A stretch of 17,595 nt of DNA from Candidatus Woesearchaeota archaeon. Lineage in GTDB: Archaea > Nanobdellota > Nanobdellia > Woesearchaeales > ARS49. The notes under the pieces are model-generated. The model was not told the origin of the DNA, ran no database searches, and saw nothing but the letters and a program-made list of their open reading frames with translations. A program made the translations under genes and the position numbers. The stretch covers positions 1 through 17,595 of the forward strand of contig JACQNB010000098.1 in assembly GCA_016203265.1 (NCBI GenBank), given 5' to 3'. Shown here piece after piece: positions 12,004-17,595 of this stretch (within the stretch, counting starts at the first letter, position 1; each line of letters begins with the position of its first letter).

Positions 12004-13044
12004 ATGATCCATCTCAGCACCTTATTGCAATATTATAAGCGTCCCGAAATCCAGCAGGCCTTGGTTGACGCGGCAGTAGACAAGGAAATCGCGGTCCGAT
12101 ACGCGGGCGAGGGCTACGGAAAACGCCCGGACACGCTGCAATACCCGCAGGACGTCATCGAGAACGTCAAGAAGGGCGCGACCAGCTTCCATTGTTCGGA
12201 AGAGTTGTGGCTCAACCCGATGCAAGTGACGACCGGCGCTCCACGACAGGAGCTCGACGCGTTGCGAAAGGGCTGGGATTTGGTGCTCGACATCGACTGT
12301 CCTGAACTGAAATACAGCCAGATTGCGGCGGACTTGCTTGTGCAGGCGTTACAACACCACAATATTAGCTCTGTTTTCGTTAAGTTTTCAGGGAATCATG
12401 GGTTCCACATTAGCGTTCCTTTTGAGGCATTTCCTGAAACCGTCGATAAAAAACCAGTGAAAAATGAATTTCCTGACGGACCTCGCAAAATTGCCGCATA
12501 TCTGGGTAAATTTATTCAGAAGAGACTCGGCGATGAACTGCTAAAATTTCATGATATCGGCGAAATTAAAAGACGCATTAACAAAACACATGAAGAACTC
12601 GTTCAAAACAATGAGTTCAATCCTTTCAAAGTTCTCGTTATTGATACTGTCTTAATTGCTCCTCGGCATCTGTATAGAATGCCTTATTCTTTTAACGAAA
12701 AATCCGGATTGGTTAGTATCCCGATTGATCCTGCGAGAATTCTTGCATTTGATAGAGAACAAGCAAAACCTGAGAATGTTACCGTCATAAAACCCTACAT
12801 TGATCGCACACGTGCAATTAAAAATGAAGCGGCAGAACTTTTCATCAAAGCATATGATTCTACCCAACCTAAACTTAAGGAAGAAGAAGATGACTATCTG
12901 AATAAAAGAATGAGAGAATTAGGATATTCGAGTTTTAGTGGTTCCACTTCAAGAAATTTTGAGATTCCGGCGCAAGCCCTATCCGAAACGCTGTTCCCGC
13001 CGTGCATCCAAAACATCAGACAAGGATTGAAGGTTGTCAAATAA
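12004..13044 (+). CDS. priS: DNA primase, catalytic (PriS) part, cut short by an in-frame TAA
   Basis: The protein has 346 residues from ATG 12004. The archaeo-eukaryotic primase core is clear: WDLVLDIDC with DID at 96-98, FSGNHGFHI at 128-136, the third aspartate in VLVIDTVLI (214), and RHLYRMPYSFNEKSGLV (221-237). It makes RNA primers for DNA replication. The C-terminus FPPCIQNIRQGLK (331-343) is the beginning of the PriL-like Fe-S domain, including its first cysteine C334. The frame then reads VVK and TAA where relatives read DGRK, and the rest of that domain continues in the same frame beyond the stop. Codons 120-319 (12361-12960) average 37% GC against 53-57% in the flanks, so the gene is mosaic. 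It probably represents the fused PriS-PriL type known from Nanoarchaeum. Confidence 0.9.
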   Translation: MIHLSTLLQYYKRPEIQQALVDAAVDKEIAVRYAGEGYGKRPDTLQYPQDVIENVKKGATSFHCSEELWLNPMQVTTGAPRQELDALRKGWDLVLDIDCPELKYSQIAADLLVQALQHHNISSVFVKFSGNHGFHISVPFEAFPETVDKKPVKNEFPDGPRKIAAYLGKFIQKRLGDELLKFHDIGEIKRRINKTHEELVQNNEFNPFKVLVIDTVLIAPRHLYRMPYSFNEKSGLVSIPIDPARILAFDREQAKPENVTVIKPYIDRTRAIKNEAAELFIKAYDSTQPKLKEEEDDYLNKRMRELGYSSFSGSTSRNFEIPAQALSETLFPPCIQNIRQGLKVVK

Positions 13045-13428
13045 AGGGCGCTCTTCATCCTCGTTAACTTCTACCGGAGCGTTGGCTGGGAATATGACAA
13101 AATCCTTGAGGAACTCAAGACCTGGAACGCGAAGAATCCGGAGCCGTTGCGCGACACCATCATCGAAGGTCACGTCAGATACCACAAGCAAGCCAAGAAA
13201 GTCGCGCTGCCGAGCAACTGCCGGTCATTCTATGAAGAGCTTGGTGTCTGTAAACCGGACAATTTATGCAACCGCATCAAGAATCCGGTAAGTTACTCAA
13301 CACGGAAGGCTTGGCTTATAAATAGAGACAAAGAGGAAGAAGAAAACAAGAAAGCCGTTAGAAAGACTAACAGAGAGGAAAGAAAAAGGCAAGAAAAAGA
13401 AGAAGTTCCATCGGAAACGCAACAGTAA
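13045..13428 (+). pseudogene. Detached PriL-like Fe-S C-terminal domain of the primase
   Basis: Immediately after the TAA at 13042-13044, and in the same frame, 127 codons read RALFILVNFYRSVGWEYD, NPEPLRDTIIEGHVRYHKQ and three cysteines, LPSNC, ELGVC and PDNLC (tail residues 59, 69, 75). Together with C334 before the stop these form the expected four ligands of the 4Fe-4S domain of PriL, which helps start primer synthesis. No ATG, GTG or early TTG lies at the beginning, so this part has no obvious start of its own; the first TTG, at 13147, would miss the first helices. A lysine-rich tail follows VSYSTRKAW. Either the stop is read through or corrected, or it is a sequence error, or the gene is truncated. 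Confidence 0.75.
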
Positions 13429-13429
13429 C

Positions 13430-13438
13430 ATTTATAAA
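13430..13438 (+). promoter_or_regulatory. TATA box for the ribosomal protein operon
   Basis: ATTTATAAA, with GTAAC just upstream, would place transcription start near 13460, giving a leader of about 105 bases before the uL3 ATG at 13568. No TATA-like sequence is found 26 bases before that ATG, so this operon is not leaderless. Confidence 0.7.
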
Positions 13439-13459
13439 GAACCCCTAGGGACGTTCTCC

Positions 13460-13567
13460 CAGATCGAGTCTACCGACGGTAGCCTCGAATGACTAGCCTG
13501 GAAAGACCGCTTTTCAGTACAGAGTCTGTGAGCTTCACTGACTTCTCAAAAGCGGCTCGGAACATCT
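13460..13567 (+). promoter_or_regulatory. Structured 5' leader of the uL3 operon, two interrupted hairpins
   Basis: Hairpin 1 (13465-13487) is CGAG, a T/C mismatch, CTACC, loop GAC, GGTAG, CTCG. Hairpin 2 (13507-13555) has an eight-base-pair outer stem CCGCTTTT/AAAAGCGG, an asymmetric internal loop (7 and 3 bases), then AGTC, a T/T mismatch, GTGA, loop GCT, TCAC, GACT (13523-13543). Both hairpins share the plan of four pairs, one mismatch, four or five pairs and a three-base loop. No reading frame covers it. An autoregulatory site for a ribosomal protein of the operon is a reasonable inference; archaeal L1 is known to work in this way. Confidence 0.55.
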
Positions 13568-14542
13568 ATGCCACGCACACGAAACCCACGTCGAGGATCA
13601 ATGCAGTTTTGGCCGCGTCAGCGCGCCGCTAGATTGCATGCTCGCGTCAGAACCTGGGCGCAGATGAAGGACACGAAAATTCTCGGATTCGCGGGCTACA
13701 AGGCAGGCATGACGCACGTCGTCATCGCGGACAACAGACCGAACTCAATCACGAAGGGAGAGGAAATTCCGTTCCCCGTCACGGTCATCGAATGTCCGCC
13801 GATGAAGATTATCGGCGTGAACGCGTACGCGGATGCCTATGGAGGCAAACGCATCGCATCCACCATCCTCGCTCCTTCTCTCGACAAATACGTTCAACGG
13901 TTGTTCTCGGCGCCCAAGACGGCGCATTCCATCGACTCCCTGAAAACCGAAGGTCTCGTCGACATTCGCTTGCTCGCCGCGACGCAACCGCACACCATCA
14001 ATCTCAAGAAAACGCCGGAAATCCTTGAGCTGTCCATCGGAGGCCACAAGGTCGAGGACAAGCTCGCGTACGCCAAGACCGTGCTCGGCAAAGACGTTGC
14101 CGTCAGCGACGCGTTCGCGGAAGGCAACCAGCTCGACATCCACTCCGTCACGACCGGCAGAGGAACGCAAGGTCCCGTTCCGAGATTCGGCGTCGACATT
14201 CGCAGTCACAAGTCACAAAAAACGATCAGAGGTCCGGGAAGCTTGGGCGGCTGGGGTTCCAACCGTTCCTGGAGCGTCTCGCGCTCGGGTCAGCACGGCA
14301 TGCACACGCGCACCGAAATCAACAAGTGGCTGCTCAAGATCGGCACGAATCCGGCAGAAATCGCGCTCAAGGGTGGATTCAAACGGTACGGCAACATTCT
14401 CAGTTCCTACATTCTCGTCAAGGGCAGCATCGGCGGCCCGGCAAAACGGCTCATCACGTTCACACAACCCATCCGACCGAACCACCGCATTCCCAAACAG
14501 GCTCCGGCAATCACGTACGTCAGCTTGACGAGCAAACAATGA
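13568..14542 (+). CDS. rpl3: Large ribosomal subunit protein uL3
   Basis: The protein has 324 residues, a typical archaeal length. The N-terminus PRRGSMQFWPRQRAARLHA with VRTW, and GFAGYKAGMTHV, are diagnostic. The central finger that reaches toward the peptidyl transferase centre is visible as GPGSLGGWGSNRSWSVSRSG (residues about 221-240) followed by QHGMHTRTEINKWLLKIG. It binds 23S rRNA early in assembly. It is first in the operon behind a structured leader; its TGA overlaps the uL4 ATG (ATGA). Nothing appears missing. Confidence 0.97.
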   Translation: MPRTRNPRRGSMQFWPRQRAARLHARVRTWAQMKDTKILGFAGYKAGMTHVVIADNRPNSITKGEEIPFPVTVIECPPMKIIGVNAYADAYGGKRIASTILAPSLDKYVQRLFSAPKTAHSIDSLKTEGLVDIRLLAATQPHTINLKKTPEILELSIGGHKVEDKLAYAKTVLGKDVAVSDAFAEGNQLDIHSVTTGRGTQGPVPRFGVDIRSHKSQKTIRGPGSLGGWGSNRSWSVSRSGQHGMHTRTEINKWLLKIGTNPAEIALKGGFKRYGNILSSYILVKGSIGGPAKRLITFTQPIRPNHRIPKQAPAITYVSLTSKQ

Positions 14543-15351
14543 CCATGGAACTCAGCATCCTCAACGCAAAGAACGAGAACGTCGGCAAGAAGACGTTGCC
14601 TGCGCAATTCTCCGAACCGGTGCGCCCGGACATGATCAAGCGCGCGGTCGAGGTCATGCAGGCGAACCGACGCCAACAGTACGGCGCAGACCCTCGCGCC
14701 GGCAAGAAGGCAGCCGCAAAACTCTCGCGACGCCGCCGAGAATACAAGGGCTCGTACGGTCACGGCATCTCGCGCGTTCCGAGAAAGACGTTGAGCAGAA
14801 ACGGCACGCGGATGCACTGGGTTGGCGCGTTCGCTCCCGGCACGGTTGGCGGTCGACGTTCATTCCCTCCTGGCTCGGACAAGGTCTGGAGCAAGGACAT
14901 CAACACGAAAGAACGCAAGAAGGCCATCCGCAGCGCGATTGCGGCAACCATCGACAAGACGGTCGTGAAATTGCACGGTCACAAGCTTCCGGACCACTAC
15001 CCGTTCATCATCGATAACAGTTTTGAGACGCTGGAAAGCACCAAGCAGGTCTTCGACGCGTTTGAAAAATTGAAGCTCAGTCTTGAACTTGAGCGTTCGG
15101 CGCAAAAAACGACTCGAGCAGGCATGGGCAAGATGCGCGGAAGGCGCTACCACAAGAAAGTCGGTCCGTTGATCGTCGTCAGCGGCGCGTGCAAACTGGT
15201 CAACAGCGCGCGGAACATCGCGGGCATCAATGTCGTCGCGGTCAATCACTTGAACGCGGAGCTCCTCGCTCCCGGCACGGTTCCGGGCAGGCTCACGCTC
15301 TTCACGGCAGCAGCCATCGACAAGATGGAAAAGGAGAAGTTGTACGCATGA
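14539..15351 (+). CDS. rpl4: Large ribosomal subunit protein uL4
   Basis: The protein has 270 residues from ATG 14539, which overlaps the uL3 stop (ATGA); a second ATG at 14545 is a possible alternative start. Typical archaeal uL4 segments are SRRRREYKGSYGHGISRVPR, GTVGGRRSFPPGS (the internal loop that lines the exit tunnel), TIDKTVVKLHGHKLP and RAGMGKMRGRRYHKKVGPL, ending with NAELLAPGTVPGRLTLFT. It lines the nascent-peptide tunnel and is an assembly protein; in bacteria it also represses its own operon, a precedent worth recalling given the structured leader here. Confidence 0.96.
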   Translation: MTMELSILNAKNENVGKKTLPAQFSEPVRPDMIKRAVEVMQANRRQQYGADPRAGKKAAAKLSRRRREYKGSYGHGISRVPRKTLSRNGTRMHWVGAFAPGTVGGRRSFPPGSDKVWSKDINTKERKKAIRSAIAATIDKTVVKLHGHKLPDHYPFIIDNSFETLESTKQVFDAFEKLKLSLELERSAQKTTRAGMGKMRGRRYHKKVGPLIVVSGACKLVNSARNIAGINVVAVNHLNAELLAPGTVPGRLTLFTAAAIDKMEKEKLYA

Positions 15352-15596
15352 ACGTCATCAAGCATCCCTTGGCCACTGAAAAAAGCATCCGCATGATGGA
15401 ATCTGCGAACACGCTCGTTTTCATGGTTGACATCAAGGCGACGAAATTCCAAATCAAGGAAGCGGTCGAAAAGCAGTTCACGGCAAAAGTGCTCGCCGTG
15501 CGCACGAACATCCGCAACAGCGAGAAGCGCGCATATGTGCGTTTTGCGAAGGAAACCCCCGCGATCGATATCGCGACAAATTTGGGGCTGATGTAA
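15348..15596 (+). CDS. rpl23: Large ribosomal subunit protein uL23
   Basis: The protein has 82 residues from ATG 15348, overlapping the uL4 stop (ATGA). It shows the standard archaeal pattern: the IKHPLATEKSIRMMES start, NTLVFMVDIKATKFQIKEAV, and KVLAVRTNIRNSEKRAYVRF, ending in DIATNLGLM. It lies at the tunnel exit and is the main docking site for signal recognition particle and other nascent-chain factors. Its length is normal for archaea. Confidence 0.96.
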   Translation: MNVIKHPLATEKSIRMMESANTLVFMVDIKATKFQIKEAVEKQFTAKVLAVRTNIRNSEKRAYVRFAKETPAIDIATNLGLM

Positions 15597-15597
15597 G

Positions 15598-16308
15598 ATG
15601 GGAAAGAACCTGATACAGCAAGCACGAGGCCGTGGCGGCCCGAACTACCGCGCGCGTAGCTTTGCGTATGCCGGAGAAGCGCGTCATGCGTCCTTGAATC
15701 CCGAACTCCGCATGGGCACCATCATCGACTTCATCAAATGTCCGGGTCACTTGGCGCCGTTGGCGAAAGTCCAGTACCCGAACGAAACCGTCCTTGTGCA
15801 GGCTGCGGAAGGCTTGAAAGTCGGTGACATCATCACCATCGGTCCTGGCGCGGAAAGCAAGTCAGGCAACACGCTCTCGCTCAAGGACATTCCGGAAGGC
15901 ACCGCGATTTTCAACATCGAAAGCCGCCCGGGCGATGGAGGCAAATACTGCCGCACGTCCGGCACGTGCGCAAGAGTCATCACCAAGAGCGAAACGTCCA
16001 TCATGATCATGCTGCCCAGCAAGAAGCAGCGAGAGTTCAGCCCGAACTGCAGAGCAGTCATCGGCGTCATCGCCGGCGCTGGCCGCACGGAAAAGCCGTT
16101 CCTCAAGGCGGGAAAGATGCATTTCCATCGCAGAAACCGAAACAAGAGATGGCCCAATCCGTCAGCGGCAGCGCAGAACGCGGTCGACCACCCCTTCGGC
16201 AACAAGCGAACCTCGCGCAAGGGCAAGAACAAGGTACAATCCAAGCACGCGCCGCCGGGCCGTAAGGTCGGTAAGATCGGCGCGCGCAGAACGGGCAGGC
16301 AATACTGA
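15598..16308 (+). CDS. rpl2: Large ribosomal subunit protein uL2
   Basis: The protein has 236 residues. It is recognised by GRGGPNYRARSFAYAGEARH, an OB-fold core (VLVQAAEGLKVGDIITIGPG), PGDGGKYCRTSGTCARV, and the C-terminal HAPPGRKVGKIGARRTGR. uL2 bridges the subunits and supports the peptidyl transferase centre. The segment NAVDHPFGNKRTSRKGKN (194-211) stands where most uL2 proteins have HPHGGG or HPFGGG, so the glycine triplet next to the key histidine H198 is changed to GNK. The gene starts one base after the uL23 stop and its TGA shares a base with the uS19 ATG. Confidence 0.97.
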   Translation: MGKNLIQQARGRGGPNYRARSFAYAGEARHASLNPELRMGTIIDFIKCPGHLAPLAKVQYPNETVLVQAAEGLKVGDIITIGPGAESKSGNTLSLKDIPEGTAIFNIESRPGDGGKYCRTSGTCARVITKSETSIMIMLPSKKQREFSPNCRAVIGVIAGAGRTEKPFLKAGKMHFHRRNRNKRWPNPSAAAQNAVDHPFGNKRTSRKGKNKVQSKHAPPGRKVGKIGARRTGRQY

Positions 16309-16688
16309 TGGCAAAGGACTTCACGTTTTACGGAAAGACCTGGGAACAGGTGCAGAAGCTGAGCACGGACGAGTTCATGAAACTCATTCCGTCACGCTCT
16401 CGTAGGTCGATGAAGCGCGGATTCACGGAAGCGCAAAAAACGTTCCTCAAGAACTTGGCCCGCGGCCAGGCGACGCTCGAGACGCACTGCCGCGACATTG
16501 TCATTACGCCTGCGTTCGTCGGCAAAATCATCAAAGTCCACAACGGCAAGGAATTCCAGCCGGTCACGATTGAAAAGGACATGCTCGGGCATCGCCTGGG
16601 CGAATTCGCAATCACCACAAAGAAGGTTGAGCACTCCGCGCCCGGTATCGGCGCAACGAGATCAAGCTCGGCATTGAGCGTGAGATAA
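16308..16688 (+). CDS. rps19: Small ribosomal subunit protein uS19
   Basis: The protein has 126 residues. Diagnostic parts are YGKTWEQVQKLSTDEFMKLI, PSRSRRSMKRGFTEAQKTFL and the conserved core RDIVITPAFVGKIIKVHNGKE with LGEFAITTKKVEHSAPGIGAT. It sits in the head of the small subunit next to uS13. Its ATG shares one base with the uL2 stop (TGATG), so translation is probably coupled. The final residues RSSSALSVR form a short basic tail. Confidence 0.96.
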   Translation: MAKDFTFYGKTWEQVQKLSTDEFMKLIPSRSRRSMKRGFTEAQKTFLKNLARGQATLETHCRDIVITPAFVGKIIKVHNGKEFQPVTIEKDMLGHRLGEFAITTKKVEHSAPGIGATRSSSALSVR

Positions 16689-16690
16689 AC

Positions 16691-17149
16691 ATGGCATACG
16701 GCTACTCCACAAAAATCGCAGACAACATGGCGAAAGCAATGAGCCACAGCTTGCCAATCTCAACGAAAGTCAGCACGCAAGTGTGCCGATTCGTCAAGGG
16801 TTTGCCGGTCGCGAAAGCCAAGCGTGCACTGCAGGACGTGCTCGGCATGAAACGGGCAGTCCCGATGTTCCGCCACTACAAGGAAACCGCGCACAAGCCC
16901 GGCATGGCCGTCGGCAGATACCCCGTCAAGGCCTGCAAGGCAGTCCTCGGCGTCATCGCAAGCGCGGAAGCCAACGCGCAGTTCAAGGGTTTGAACAGCG
17001 CAGACCTCATCATCCATCATGCAGCGGCCCAGCAGGGCCCGACCGCGCGCGGTCAAGGCAGAACGGGCGGACAGATGCGGCAGACGCACATCGAAATCGT
17101 GCTTGCGCAAGTCAAGAGAACGGAAAAGAAACAAGAGGCAAAGAAATGA
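16691..17149 (+). CDS. rpl22: Large ribosomal subunit protein uL22
   Basis: The protein has 152 residues, normal for archaea. It is recognised by AMSHSLPISTKVSTQVCRFV, GLPVAKAKRALQDVL, the KPGMAVGRYPVKACKAVLGV segment and the tunnel-facing loop in HHAAAQQGPTARGQGRTGGQ, followed by the conserved TQIEI-like strand HIEIVLAQV and a lysine-rich tail. It lines the exit tunnel with uL4. It starts two bases after the uS19 stop; its TGA overlaps the uS3 ATG. Confidence 0.96.
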   Translation: MAYGYSTKIADNMAKAMSHSLPISTKVSTQVCRFVKGLPVAKAKRALQDVLGMKRAVPMFRHYKETAHKPGMAVGRYPVKACKAVLGVIASAEANAQFKGLNSADLIIHHAAAQQGPTARGQGRTGGQMRQTHIEIVLAQVKRTEKKQEAKK

Positions 17150-17595
17150 TTGAACGCAAGTTTGTCGCAGAGCGAGTCAAGGAGCGTTCCATCCTCGAAT
17201 ACGTCTCATTCACGCTCAAGAACGTCGGCCACAGCAGCACCAAGATGGTGCGCACGCCGTTAGGAGAAAAAATCATCATTTTCGCCAGCAGGCCCGGCCT
17301 CGTCGTCGGCAGGAAGGGAGAGAACATCAAGAAGCTCACGAACACGCTCAAGAAGAAGTTCAACCTCGAGAACCCGCAGATCGAGATCAGCGAGGTCGAG
17401 AATCCCAATCTGGACGCGCAGATCGTCGCCGAACGCATCGCCTCGACCTTGGAACGCTTCGGCATCCAGAAGTTCAAGGCGATCGCGCACAAGACCATGC
17501 AAGACGTCATGAACGCCGGAGCACTGGGCATTGAGATCAAGATTTCAGGAAAGGTCCCGAGCGCGCGCGCCAAGTCCTGGCGGTTCTACAACGGC
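17146..17595 (+). CDS. rps3: Small ribosomal subunit protein uS3, N-terminal 150 codons (runs off the window)
   Basis: The visible 150 residues begin MIERKFVAERVKERSILEYV and contain a type II KH domain with RPGLVVGRKGENIKKL (49-64; GRKG loop at 55-58), then ENPNLDAQIVAERIASTLER and the start of the C-terminal domain ALGIEIKISGKVPSARAKSW. uS3 sits at the mRNA entry channel. The ATG overlaps the uL22 stop (ATGA). The gene order up to here is the standard archaeal one, so the next genes outside the window are probably uL29 and its usual followers. Confidence 0.96.
   Translation, partial: MIERKFVAERVKERSILEYVSFTLKNVGHSSTKMVRTPLGEKIIIFASRPGLVVGRKGENIKKLTNTLKKKFNLENPQIEISEVENPNLDAQIVAERIASTLERFGIQKFKAIAHKTMQDVMNAGALGIEIKISGKVPSARAKSWRFYNG

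Noticed and set aside
13034..13291. Open frame of 85 codons overlapping the end of the primase
   Set aside because: Its translation is Ser/Arg/Thr-rich without any motif, whereas the primase frame over the same bases encodes the conserved Fe-S domain.
13312..13323. TATA-like CTTATAAATAGA near the end of the primase frame
   Set aside because: No start codon or RNA feature lies 25-30 bases downstream; it falls in the purine-rich coding tail and is probably chance.
13501..13567. H/ACA or C/D guide RNA in the uL3 leader
   Set aside because: There is a CTGA and an ACA, but no proper C box, no C'/D' pair, and the ACA is not directly at the base of the stem; the 7/3 internal loop is too small for a guide pocket.

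Overview
The window is from an archaeal chromosome, most likely a DPANN-type lineage with moderately high GC. The evidence is an archaeal-type ribosomal protein run (uL3-uL4-uL23-uL2-uS19-uL22-uS3), an archaeal RNase J, a Hef-type helicase/nuclease, a UPF0292 Toprim protein, TATA-box promoters, and a primase in which the PriS catalytic part is joined to a PriL-like Fe-S domain, as in Nanoarchaeum. The exact lineage cannot be named from the sequence alone.

Layout. Positions 1-4221 are on the minus strand: a three-gene block (29-residue-repeat solenoid protein, B-box-like zinc protein, coiled-coil protein), then tRNA-Leu(CAA) directly followed by RNase J, a family 2 glycosyltransferase with TPRs, and the start of an MTA phosphorylase. 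Positions 4303-5227 (plus) hold two overlapping genes of unknown function, the second a membrane-anchored coiled coil. Positions 5198-6010 (minus) hold a PRC-barrel gene, then tRNA-Gly(CCC) directly followed by a DUF488-like gene. Positions 6082-7824 (plus) hold a TraB-family protein, an M50-like membrane protein that has lost its HExxH motif, and a four-helix membrane protein. Then come Hef (7887-10076) and an orphan gene (10125-10604). HtpX and the UPF0292 Toprim gene run on the minus strand (10601-11840). A structured RNA and the primase follow on the plus strand (11889-13428), and the ribosomal protein operon fills 13430 to the end.

Regulation. Most transcription-unit starts have a TATA-like box centred 25-27 bases upstream of the start codon, which predicts leaderless mRNAs. 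Two tRNA genes sit 4 bases and 1 base upstream of protein start codons, so tRNA 3'-end processing would itself create near-leaderless mRNAs. Against this background two genes stand out by having long, highly structured leaders: the primase and the uL3 operon.

Most striking points: the 107-base hairpin-closed RNA in front of the primase; an in-frame TAA that separates the first Fe-S cysteine of the primase from the other three; a sharply bounded block of about 600 bp at 37% GC inside the primase gene, with 53-57% GC on either side; the structured uL3 leader; and the paired tRNA-mRNA junctions. I see no CRISPR array, no insertion sequence with a transposase, and no rRNA gene.
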